Shown here piece after piece: positions 43,573 to 51,381 of a stretch of DNA of 64,000 nt. This DNA comes from Chitinophaga sp. CB10 (GTDB lineage Bacteria; Bacteroidota; Bacteroidia; Chitinophagales; Chitinophagaceae), in assembly GCA_001870995.2 (NCBI GenBank), contig MLAV02000002.1:447536-511535 (forward strand), given 5' to 3'. The notes under the pieces are model-generated. The model was not told where the DNA came from and searched no databases. It worked only from the letters and a program-made list of their open reading frames with translations. Each line of letters begins with the position of its first letter. Position 1 is the first letter of the stretch. The position numbers were made by a program, and so were the translations under genes.

Positions 43573-43589
43573 TGGCATTGTTTTGGCAT
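43573..43589 (+). promoter_or_regulatory. -24/-12-like (sigma-54 type) promoter of paralog B
   Basis: TGGCATTGTTTTGGCAT has GG and GC at the 12-base spacing of sigma-54 promoters (consensus TGGCAC-N5-TTGCA). The GC is 27 bases before the ATG, exactly as in front of paralog A. Confidence 0.5.
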
Positions 43590-43612
43590 AAGTTCATTTA
43601 AACGAAAAACTT

Positions 43613-44119
43613 ATGAAAAAGGGATTATTCTTCCTGGTCATGTTTTTTTCATTGGGCGTGTTTACTACCCGCACTGCCAATGCACAGGTAAATATTAACG
43701 TGAACATAGGAAGTCAGCCGCTTTGGGGGCCGGTAGGTTATGATTATGTGAATTACTATTATTTTCCGGATATAGATGCCTACTACTCCATTCCGCAACG
43801 TCAGTATATTTATTTGCAGGGCAACAAGTGGGTGTTTGCCAATGCCCTGCCGCCCAGCTACCACTACGACATATACAGGGGGTACAAAGTGGTGGTAAAC
43901 GACCGGGATCCATGGTTGAGACCTGACTATTACCGCAGTAAATATGGCAAATACAAAAATCATTTCGGTAAGCAGGTAATCATCCGGGACAGTGACGATC
44001 CGAAGTATTACAAAGTGAATGGCAGGGGCAACAAGGGAAATAACGGGAATCACGGCAACCCGGGGAAAGGCAATAAGGGCAACCACGGGAATGGGAAAGG
44101 CCATGGCCACGGGCACTAA
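43613..44119 (+). CDS. Secreted protein with conserved core and Gly/Asn/Lys/His-rich tail (paralog B)
   Basis: 168 residues. Signal peptide to about 24 (FSLGVFTTRTANAQ), then the same core as the protein at 41961: NVNIGSQPLWGPVGYDYVNY, PDIDAYYSI, YIYLQGNKWVF, GYKVVVNDRDPWLRPDYYR. The last 35 residues are a low-complexity tail of Gly, Asn, Lys and His (GNPGKGNKGNHGNGKGHGHG). The His-rich end could bind metal, the rest is likely disordered. Function unknown. Shares promoter architecture with paralog A, and lies on the other side of the DUF4382 gene. Confidence 0.85.
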   Translation: MKKGLFFLVMFFSLGVFTTRTANAQVNINVNIGSQPLWGPVGYDYVNYYYFPDIDAYYSIPQRQYIYLQGNKWVFANALPPSYHYDIYRGYKVVVNDRDPWLRPDYYRSKYGKYKNHFGKQVIIRDSDDPKYYKVNGRGNKGNNGNHGNPGKGNKGNHGNGKGHGHGH

Positions 44120-44146
44120 TCAAATTGTAAACAGCATATTCAGCAG

Positions 44147-44182
44147 GGGATCAGCGGTCACAACGCTGGTCCCTTTGTTTTT
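44147..44182 (+). terminator. Terminator of paralog B
   Basis: GGGATCAGCG pairs with CGCTGGTCCC (one G-T pair) around GTCACAA, followed by TTTGTTTTT. Confidence 0.8.
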
Positions 44183-44337
44183 GAGGGCGCCGGGGTTACC
44201 TTATTAAAAATTTCTGAAGATTTTATTACCTATGATTTTTAGAGATTTTATTTCGTATTTTTATAACGCAGTTCCAATCTATTTACCTATATAACTTGAC
44301 AGCACGCTCCTGATGAATCCGTTCAGGGGGAGTCATG

Positions 44338-44364
44338 CACATATGTAAAGTGTTTGCATATGTG
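44338..44364. promoter_or_regulatory. Inverted repeat upstream of the MmcQ/YjbR gene
   Basis: CACATATG and CATATGTG form a perfect 8-bp inverted repeat with an 11-base spacer, 72 bases before the gene start. It looks like an operator for a dimeric regulator. The rest of the 316-base gap holds only the terminator at 44147 and AT-rich sequence. Confidence 0.4.
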
Positions 44365-44435
44365 TTCTTTCGTTAGCCTTTAAGTCCGTTATGACTGATT
44401 GATTAACTATTTTATGGCGTATAAAACCTGCTGCT

Positions 44436-44792
44436 ATGTTTGACAACACCCTGGCATTCTGCCAATCACTACCAGCCGTAACCACCGAAGTAAAGTGGGA
44501 CAATGAACTGCGTTTATTCGTAGGAGAAAAATTATTTGCTATGCTATCCATGGAGGAGCCGCACAGGATATCCTTCAAATGCGTGCCTGCGCAGTTTCAC
44601 AAGCTGATCTGCAAGCCGGGCATTGTGCCGGCGCCGCACCTGGCCCGTTATCACTGGGTACAGTTGAAACAGAATGATACCCTGCCGGATTCCGAGTTGG
44701 AGGAATACCTGCAAAAGGCGTATGAACTGGTGTTTAATACCTTAACAGAAGCGGAAAAGCAAAGTATTCAGAATCATCACGCGAGCGCGTAA
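44436..44792 (+). CDS. MmcQ/YjbR family protein
   Basis: 118 residues with the family pattern: VKWDNELRLFVGEKLFAMLS, ISFKCVPAQFHKLICKPGI, and the end segment YHWVQLKQNDTLPDSELEEY. MmcQ/YjbR proteins have a CyaY-like double-wing fold and are described as DNA-binding-like; their role is unclear. Single gene, converging with the TauE/SafE gene (3 bases between stops). Confidence 0.9.
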   Translation: MFDNTLAFCQSLPAVTTEVKWDNELRLFVGEKLFAMLSMEEPHRISFKCVPAQFHKLICKPGIVPAPHLARYHWVQLKQNDTLPDSELEEYLQKAYELVFNTLTEAEKQSIQNHHASA

Positions 44793-44795
44793 TGG

Positions 44796-45650
44796 TTATT
44801 TCCCGAAGATGGTAAAAAATATATCGTACACACCGAAGATGATCAGTGTGACCGCGAATAGTTTTTCCAGCGTGGGTGTTTTCATTTTCACCGCCGTTTT
44901 TGCGCCCAGATAAGAAGCAGGGAATGCCGTTAGCGACAGCAGCAGCGCGATGTTCCAGTCGATATGCCCCAGCCACCAGTGCGTGAGCGCACCCGGTACG
45001 GAAAGGATGGCCGACAATACTACTGCACAGGCCAATGCCTGCTTGATAGGCATTTTCAGCTTTTTAATGAAGAAAGTGCTGAATAATATACCGCCGGCAT
45101 TGGCCAGCAGTCCTGCCAGCAAACCTATGCCCATTGCTGCTCCCAACAGTTTTACCGCAGGCGCCTCTTCCGCAGCCGCTACCGTACCCTCTTCCATTTT
45201 TGTCTTTTTCATAAAAGAGTATAACAGGGAGACGCCAATGCCCATGATGAATACTGCGGTCAGTATCATCAGCGTTTTCCCCGGCAGAAAACTACTGCAC
45301 CACGAGCCCGCGATAGTGGCAGGCACCGCCATTACGGCGCTGAGCAAAATGACCCGCGCATTGAATAATTTTTCTTTCCGATATACCGCTGTGGCAGAAA
45401 GCGTGCTGGTGATAGAAGCCGGCAGCGGGGATGCCAGCGCAAAGAACGGATTAACGCCCGCGAAGATCTGCAGCGCCGGCGTACTGATGGCGCTGCCTCC
45501 TTTGCCAAGCAAGCCGGAAAGGTAGCCTACAATAAGGCCAATGACCAATACCGGCAGGTACTGCGTTTGTTGTAACAAAAATTCCAAAATATGGTGGTTG
45601 GTTCGCTTAAAAATAAAATTACAGGCACCACAAATGTAGGCCAACCACAT
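44796..45650 (-). CDS. TauE/SafE family sulfite/anion exporter
   Basis: 284 residues from ATG 45650, with eight hydrophobic helices. Motifs: LVIGLIVGYLSGLLGKGGSA in the first repeat and GLLAGLLANAGGILFSTFFI in the second, the family's twin half-repeat. The N-terminal 21 residues (MWLAYICGACNFIFKRTNHH) are unlike the family, and an exact -7 box (TACATTTG on the minus strand, 45631-45638) lies inside them, so translation may really begin at the TTG at 45587 (EFLLQQTQYLPV). Members export sulfite, sulfonates or similar anions through the inner membrane; the substrate here is unknown. Confidence 0.85.
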   Translation of the reverse strand: MWLAYICGACNFIFKRTNHHILEFLLQQTQYLPVLVIGLIVGYLSGLLGKGGSAISTPALQIFAGVNPFFALASPLPASITSTLSATAVYRKEKLFNARVILLSAVMAVPATIAGSWCSSFLPGKTLMILTAVFIMGIGVSLLYSFMKKTKMEEGTVAAAEEAPAVKLLGAAMGIGLLAGLLANAGGILFSTFFIKKLKMPIKQALACAVVLSAILSVPGALTHWWLGHIDWNIALLLSLTAFPASYLGAKTAVKMKTPTLEKLFAVTLIIFGVYDIFFTIFGK

Positions 45651-45762
45651 TCCTTAAAGAAATAAAAGCAATAACTAAAAGTTATGGCCAATAACTATTT
45701 ATTATATTTATTTTTAGTCTATAAACAGAATAGGGATAAGAGTTTTATCGGATTGCGGGGAT

Positions 45763-45789
45763 AAAAAAACTGCCATCCTGCGATGGCAG
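45763..45789 (-). terminator. Terminator of the Gfo/Idh/MocA gene
   Basis: CTGCCATC and GATGGCAG pair around a 4-base loop; on the minus strand seven T follow. It begins 17 bases after the stop codon. Confidence 0.9.
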
Positions 45790-45806
45790 GCAACATGGGT
45801 AAAGCG

Positions 45807-47141
45807 CTATACTTTCGGCGCCCAGCCTTTTTCATAATCGCGGGACCATAGTTTCATCGCGCCATCGTCCGCGAGGATGTGGCCATTGGCCGGGTCGGTG
45901 TGTAAAACGCGGCCGGCGCGCTGTGCGATATTGGCCAGCAGGCATAGCAACGTACTGCGGTAGCCTTCGGTGATGGGCGAGTTTAAATTCCCTTCCCCGC
46001 GGATGGCGGACAGGAAGTTATGCACATGCAGGCCATCCAGGTATTCCCCGGCCGGGCTGACTGTATTGGTGACGTTACGGGTAGGCGGTTCCTGTTGTTT
46101 TACTTCCTTCACTACCTTGTTATCATTGTCCAGGATTTTGTAGGCATCGCTGCCGTTGCAGTACAAGGCCCCTTTGCTGCCAAATACGGCGAATCCGCGG
46201 CCGCTTCCTTCCAGGTTGAAGGGGTGACAGCTCCGGCCTTCCCAGGTAACGGATTTACCGCCTTCAAATTCGAAATTCACGGTTTGGGTATCGGGGGTTT
46301 CCCAGTCGTCCGGCGGATAGGCATAGCGCCCGCCGGCGGAAGTTACTTTTGTCGGATAGCCGAGGTCCATCATCCAGCGGAGGCAATCCAGTTCGTGCGT
46401 GGCGTTGTTGCAGGTTTCGGAGGTGCCCCAGTGCCAGCGCCAATGCCAGTCGTAATGCACGATATTATCCAGGAAATCCCTGCGCGGCGCGGGCCCCTGC
46501 CAGAGGTCCCAGTTGAGCGTAGCGGGAACAGGCGTTTTTTTACCAATGCCGATGGGCTTGCGGTTATTCACATACCAGGCGCGCCCGTAATACACGTTGC
46601 CGATCATACCGGCTTTTACATCTGCCGCAGCCTGTTGCATATTAGGCCAGGAACGGCGCTGGTTCCCCATTTGGATGTGGCGGCCGTACCTGACGCCGGC
46701 GGCTACCAACAGCTCGCCTTCCCGGGGATTGTGGGCACAGGGCTTTTCCACATAGACGTGCTTGCCCGCAGCGGCGGCCATGATGCCAGCAGGCGCATGC
46801 CAGTGGTCCGGCGCGGCTACCATCAGGGCGTCAAAATCCTTTCGTTGCAAAAGCCGGCGGATGTCCTTTTCGACCGTGGGCACACGCTGCTGCCCGCCTG
46901 CGACGGCCTTGAGGCCTTTGGCAATGGCGCCGTCCTCCACATCGCAGATGTAGCCTACTTCCGCATTGGGTTGTTTGGTGATCAGTTGCGCCAGCCAGTT
47001 GCCCCGTGAGTTGACGCCCATTACGCCTACCACGATTTTGTTGCTGGGGGCCTGCTTCCCGAAGACGGGAAAATTGAGATAGGTAAGCCCTGCGCCAATG
47101 CCGGCAGCAGCGCCGGTTTTAACGAAATCCCTTCTTTTCAT
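45807..47141 (-). CDS. Tat-exported Gfo/Idh/MocA family oxidoreductase
   Basis: 444 residues from ATG 47141; the frame is open a further 147 bases but that part is not protein-like. The N-terminus MKRRDFVKTGAAAGIGAGLT is a twin-arginine signal. The NAD(P)-binding fold follows (KIVVGVMGVNSRGNWLAQLI), then VEKPCAHNPREGELLVAAGV with the catalytic-site EKP motif and the family block TSETCNNATHELDCLRWMMD. Such exported oxidoreductases act on sugars or sugar acids in the periplasm with a tightly bound cofactor, which explains Tat transport. It follows the ebo cluster on the same strand but has its own spacing of 166 bases and is probably separate. Confidence 0.9.
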   Translation of the reverse strand: MKRRDFVKTGAAAGIGAGLTYLNFPVFGKQAPSNKIVVGVMGVNSRGNWLAQLITKQPNAEVGYICDVEDGAIAKGLKAVAGGQQRVPTVEKDIRRLLQRKDFDALMVAAPDHWHAPAGIMAAAAGKHVYVEKPCAHNPREGELLVAAGVRYGRHIQMGNQRRSWPNMQQAAADVKAGMIGNVYYGRAWYVNNRKPIGIGKKTPVPATLNWDLWQGPAPRRDFLDNIVHYDWHWRWHWGTSETCNNATHELDCLRWMMDLGYPTKVTSAGGRYAYPPDDWETPDTQTVNFEFEGGKSVTWEGRSCHPFNLEGSGRGFAVFGSKGALYCNGSDAYKILDNDNKVVKEVKQQEPPTRNVTNTVSPAGEYLDGLHVHNFLSAIRGEGNLNSPITEGYRSTLLCLLANIAQRAGRVLHTDPANGHILADDGAMKLWSRDYEKGWAPKV

Positions 47142-47307
47142 AACGACAGTGTATTTTATTTCGGCAATCGGTTGCTTGAAAATATACAAATAATCTGCTG
47201 TCCGGGATTTTTTATGACCGGCGGCGAGGCGGATGATATTGATAGCGATGCAGGAGTTGCCGGATGAATGATTCCGGCTATTGAGCAACTTCCCTGGTTC
47301 CGGATAC

Positions 47308-48687
47308 TTAACCCAACAAATGATTCCACATCACCTGGTACACCTCGGTAGCAAGTATGGACGGCTTTCCGACAGGCTCGTTGGTAATGATCAGCGGGTG
47401 CAGGGATGGATCGGCTTCCAGCCGGCCATGGGAGCCTTTTATCAGGGATGCATCCAGCGGGATAACATTCATGACATAACGGAAGCCCAGTTTCTTTTTC
47501 AGCACTTTAAACGCTGCCTTCAGCTTGATCAGCGGGTCCTTCGGGTCCATGAACATCTCCACCGGATCATAGCCAGGTTTCTTAAATATTTCAACGGTAC
47601 GGGCAAAATCCGGCGCTTTTTTATCATCCAGCCAGTAGTAATAGGTAAACCAGCTGCCAGGCGCTGCAACGGCCACCAGTTCGCCGCTACGGGGGTGATG
47701 CAGCTGATGCTGCCGTTTGCCTTCCCGGTCGAGCACGAGCTCAATATCAGGATGGGCTTCCAGCAAGCTCCGTACTTTTTTATAGGCGGCAGGGTCGTTC
47801 ACATAAATATGCGCTACCTGGTGATCTGCCACTGCAAAGGCTTTGGAAGCGCCTGCATCCAGCAGCTCCAGTCCGCGCTCTTCCCGGATCGCAAGCAACC
47901 CTTCCCTGCGGAGGATACGGTTGATATCGATGGGATTGCTGGCATTGGAAATACCATATTCGGAGAGGATAATGATGGCGGCGTTTTGCTGCTGGTAGTA
48001 TTCCACCAGCTGTTTCACCACTGCATCTATTTCCAGGATTTCCTTTTTATTCTTTTCCATATCCTGACCGAATTTCTGCAGGCAGTAATCCAGGTGAGGC
48101 AGGTAGATGAAGGTCATGGTTGGATTGTAGCGCTGATCCGTGAGGATGGACGCGTCTGCAATGTATTGAGAAGAAACAATGCTGGCGGTGGGTCCCCAGT
48201 AGTTAAACAATGGGAACGTTCCCAGTTTTTCGCGGAGGTAGTCCCGCAGGTCCGCCGGCGTGGTATAGCAATCCGGTATTTTGCGGCCGTCCTGCAGGTA
48301 ATTGGGCCTTGGGGTCAGGGAGTAATCCACATTGGCGTACATGTTATACCACCAGCACATTTGCGAAACCGTGAAGGACGGATTGAGCTGCCTGGCTTTG
48401 TCCCAGATCTTGGGAGCGTCTACCAGGCGGTTGGATTGCTTCCAGAATTTGATTTCGGCGTCCGTGCGGTCGTACCAGCCGTTTCCCACGATGCCGTGTT
48501 CGGCGGGCCACTGGCCGGTGAGATACGTGCTTTGTACCGCTGTTGTTACTGCCGGCAGCATAGGCTGAATGGTGGTCACATGGCGCGTGCCGGTATAAGC
48601 CTTCAGGAAAGGCATGTGTTCGAGCAGGGATGCAGAAAGCCCTACGACATCGATTACTACTGTCTTTTTCATAGATGCGTTAGCCAT
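47308..48687 (-). CDS. eboF: EboF-like alkaline phosphatase/nucleotide pyrophosphatase family protein
   Basis: 459 residues (MANASMKKTVVIDVVGLSAS; a second ATG at 48672 is possible). It is a member of the alkaline phosphatase superfamily, type I phosphodiesterase group. MLPAVTTAVQSTYLTGQWPA holds the nucleophile region, NGWYDR and FIYLPHLDYCLQKFG are typical strands, and IIILSEYGISN is the metal-binding site near the end. No signal peptide. Proteins of this family close the ebo cluster, and here the gene is the last of the eboDEF block (33 bases after eboE). The substrate of the cluster is not known in Bacteroidota. Confidence 0.88.
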   Translation of the reverse strand: MANASMKKTVVIDVVGLSASLLEHMPFLKAYTGTRHVTTIQPMLPAVTTAVQSTYLTGQWPAEHGIVGNGWYDRTDAEIKFWKQSNRLVDAPKIWDKARQLNPSFTVSQMCWWYNMYANVDYSLTPRPNYLQDGRKIPDCYTTPADLRDYLREKLGTFPLFNYWGPTASIVSSQYIADASILTDQRYNPTMTFIYLPHLDYCLQKFGQDMEKNKKEILEIDAVVKQLVEYYQQQNAAIIILSEYGISNASNPIDINRILRREGLLAIREERGLELLDAGASKAFAVADHQVAHIYVNDPAAYKKVRSLLEAHPDIELVLDREGKRQHQLHHPRSGELVAVAAPGSWFTYYYWLDDKKAPDFARTVEIFKKPGYDPVEMFMDPKDPLIKLKAAFKVLKKKLGFRYVMNVIPLDASLIKGSHGRLEADPSLHPLIITNEPVGKPSILATEVYQVMWNHLLG

Positions 48688-48720
48688 TGCTTAATGTGGC
48701 GTAATGCTGTTATTCGGTTA

Positions 48721-49935
48721 TCAATCATCCAGTTGTTGCAATACCCATTGCAATTCCCTGGAAATGGAAATATCAATATTGTCTTTTAATGGTGCGGGCA
48801 ACACGTCCCAGGTATAGGTTTCAACTTCCAGGTGTTGTGTAAAGGGTTCCTTCTTTTGCAGGGCCAGTACCGCTTTGATATCGGCCTGTGTGGAGGAAAG
48901 CGGATCATAGCTTTCCAGGAACACCGGCACATGGAAGTGAGAACGCCATTCTGCCACTTTGCTATTATCTGCATCAGCAAAGGCCTGCGGCAAATCGGGA
49001 TAGTGTATCAATCCGCCTGCCGCAGTGCGGGCAATCACCTGATGAAGATAAACCGGTTCTTCGAACTGGCGAAATGCTTCGATGATTTTTTTTCGTTTAT
49101 CCGTTTCCGTTGGCAGGTCAGCTTTCAGCGCGGCGCTGATCTGAACCTTCCCTACTTTGAGCCCGTACGCACTTAGCTTATCCAGTACTGCCGCGGGCTG
49201 TTCGTATTCCAGGGCGAAGTGGCAAACATCGTAACAGAGTTGAACATGGTCCTTGATAAACCCGGCTGCCGTGGCTTCATCCAACCTGAATTTATCCTGC
49301 AGGAAAGGTATGCCTGCCGGCAGCAGCTGGTGGAGGTACCAGTCCATATACTCCGCGGTATTTTCCAGTAATCCATCCGGCTCCGGCTCTATGTCCAGGT
49401 GGAGCAAGGGGCCGCCGCTACGGCGGATGCGCACCAGGTGCTCCACCACCAGCAGGATATTGAGGGTAGCGCTTTCCATGACGGAATGCTTTTCCTCTTC
49501 ACAACGGTTGCACCAGAATTTGTAGCTGAGCGGGGAAGTAGAGATGCCTCCTTCGTGACCGTAGGGCAGTAAGGTGGCCAGCAGCCGGAAGAGGCGGATG
49601 GTGTAGGCCACCCGGTCCGGGCTGGTCCAGTCTGGCGCATGCACCTGGTCCTTCACCACGGTGTTATGAAACCCGCCATACGGAAACCCGTTCATGGTAA
49701 AAACATAACAGTCGTTTGCCTGCAGCCATTGCTGGAAGGCGCGCAGGTTTTCTTCCCTGGCCAGTTCGAGGCTGGCGGTGTTAGCCAGTCGCAACCCGAT
49801 GCCAAAAGGTTTGCCGGGCGATACCTGTTGCTTTACTACCGGTATATGTTGTTGCAGCTGTTGGAAATGCGCGCTCCAGGTTTCGCCGGGATGTATGTTG
49901 GAACAGTAGGTCAGGTGACCAAAAGCTGTTTGCAT
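48721..49935 (-). CDS. eboE: Metabolite traffic protein EboE (xylose-isomerase-like TIM barrel)
   Basis: 404 residues. The start MQTAFGHLTYCSNIHPGETW is characteristic of EboE. The TIM-barrel core shows FTMNGFPYGGFH, HLDIEPEPDGLLENT and VQLCYDVCHFALEYEQPAAV, whose acidic and His residues match the metal-binding positions of xylose-isomerase-like sugar isomerases. It is 10 bases after eboD and 33 before eboF. The name follows the cluster; its reaction is unknown. Confidence 0.9.
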   Translation of the reverse strand: MQTAFGHLTYCSNIHPGETWSAHFQQLQQHIPVVKQQVSPGKPFGIGLRLANTASLELAREENLRAFQQWLQANDCYVFTMNGFPYGGFHNTVVKDQVHAPDWTSPDRVAYTIRLFRLLATLLPYGHEGGISTSPLSYKFWCNRCEEEKHSVMESATLNILLVVEHLVRIRRSGGPLLHLDIEPEPDGLLENTAEYMDWYLHQLLPAGIPFLQDKFRLDEATAAGFIKDHVQLCYDVCHFALEYEQPAAVLDKLSAYGLKVGKVQISAALKADLPTETDKRKKIIEAFRQFEEPVYLHQVIARTAAGGLIHYPDLPQAFADADNSKVAEWRSHFHVPVFLESYDPLSSTQADIKAVLALQKKEPFTQHLEVETYTWDVLPAPLKDNIDISISRELQWVLQQLDD

Positions 49936-49945
49936 GTGATAGTGT

Positions 49946-51100
49946 TTATTGCAAGGATTTAGTGATGGCTGCCGCTTCGTACAGCCTGTCCAGGTTCAAT
50001 TCGTGTACATCTTCTCCCTGTCCTATTTTTTTGAGGAGAGATATCGTGAGCCTCCCGCCCAGGTGTTCGCGGAACTCTTCGAGTCCTGCTATGACAGGGG
50101 ACTCCGCCCCACCCTGCCTTTCCAGCAACGGGTGCCAGATAGGGAGTTGCATGTTTTTAAGCACGGCGATGATCCGCAACATGTCGCTCTCGGCCAGCCA
50201 CCCTATCAGGTACGAATACACGCTGTCGAGCGCCACCCCGATGGACACGGCCTCTCCATGGCGGAGGGCGAAGTTGGTGAGCTGTTCCAGCTTATGGGCG
50301 CTCCAATGCCCGAAGTCCAGCGGCCTGGATGAGCCGCTTTCAAACGGATCTCCGCCGTTGCCGATATGCTGCATGTGCAATGCCGCGCAGCGGTAGATGA
50401 GCTGCTGCATATCTTCCATATTACCATCGCTGAGCGCCTTTGCACGGGATTCCATCCACTCAAAAAATGCGGCATCCTTGATCAGCGCCACCTTTACCGC
50501 TTCTACCATACCGGAGTTCCAGTCCCGCTTTTCCAGCGTGGTCAGGAAGCGGCTGTCGTTAAAAACGGCCTGGGGCGGAGCAAAAGCGCCCAGGAAGTTC
50601 TTCTTCCCGTTAAAGTTGATGCCGTTTTTGACGCCGATGCCGGAATCGTTTTGGGACAGCACGGTGGTAGGGATGCGGATATGTTTGACGCCGCGGTGCG
50701 ACACGGCGGCCACGAAACCAACGAGGTCCAGCAGGGAGCCCCCGCCGATGCCTACCAGGTAAGAGTGGCGGTCAATCTTATATTTATCGATGGCGTTTAC
50801 CAGGTTGAGGAACAGTGGCATATCATTTTTCACGGCTTCTCCCCCTGCTATTGTCAATATTTCAGGAGCCGGCTCAAAGCCTTTAATGGTTTTGAGGTAG
50901 GCCGCTATCTGCTGCGGCAATGCCTGGTGATGCGCGGCCATGCCCTGGTCCAGCACCACGAGTATTTTTTTCAGGTGGGTATTTACCGCCTGGGCTTCCA
51001 GGTATGCTCTCAAACAGTTGTTCTCCGGGTTAAAAAGCTGGGAGGTAAAGTGTACCTGGTAGTGAAAGTTGACATTAAAATTCTGCAGTAAATATTCCAT
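49946..51100 (-). CDS. eboD: EboD: 3-dehydroquinate synthase-like enzyme
   Basis: 384 residues with the dehydroquinate-synthase fold: NAIDKYKIDRHSYLVGIGGG (NAD-binding loop), LDLVGFVAAVSHRGVKHIRI, PTTVLSQNDSGIGVKNGIN and GHWSAHKLEQLTNFALRHGE with the metal-binding His residues. It is not the housekeeping AroB by context: it sits with the other ebo genes and would act on a sugar-phosphate- or cyclitol-like precursor. Its start faces a divergent TPR histidine kinase across 281 bases. Confidence 0.9.
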   Translation of the reverse strand: MEYLLQNFNVNFHYQVHFTSQLFNPENNCLRAYLEAQAVNTHLKKILVVLDQGMAAHHQALPQQIAAYLKTIKGFEPAPEILTIAGGEAVKNDMPLFLNLVNAIDKYKIDRHSYLVGIGGGSLLDLVGFVAAVSHRGVKHIRIPTTVLSQNDSGIGVKNGINFNGKKNFLGAFAPPQAVFNDSRFLTTLEKRDWNSGMVEAVKVALIKDAAFFEWMESRAKALSDGNMEDMQQLIYRCAALHMQHIGNGGDPFESGSSRPLDFGHWSAHKLEQLTNFALRHGEAVSIGVALDSVYSYLIGWLAESDMLRIIAVLKNMQLPIWHPLLERQGGAESPVIAGLEEFREHLGGRLTISLLKKIGQGEDVHELNLDRLYEAAAITKSLQ

Positions 51101-51381
51101 GGCTAATCCTCTTACATTCTATCTGAAAAGTTATCCTTTAAATGTACATAAAAATCCGTATTTCTACCTAAACGAACAGATGGGTGGCAAATTAGCGCAC
51201 TGTGGCGGGTTGCGGGAAAATAAAGGGGAAATATACGTATGCAGGGCATTCGCCGCTCATCCCAACACCCTTGCAGATGCACTTAAAAAGCAGCAAATTT
51301 GTTTCCCTGTAAACCTGCTTACAGGCCCCTGGATTAAATTGTTACTGTAAAGGAAACCTTTTCCCCAAACCGCTATTCGCT

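Noticed and set aside
44311..44340. CTGATGA-containing sequence resembling a hammerhead ribozyme core
   Set aside because: The matching GAAA and closing stems are absent.
47281..48789. 502-codon plus-strand ORF opposite eboF
   Set aside because: Antisense frame with no family features; it spans the eboF/eboE junction.
51069..51350. 93-codon plus-strand ORF in the eboD-kinase gap
   Set aside because: Overlaps the eboD start and the shared promoter region; no recognisable protein features.
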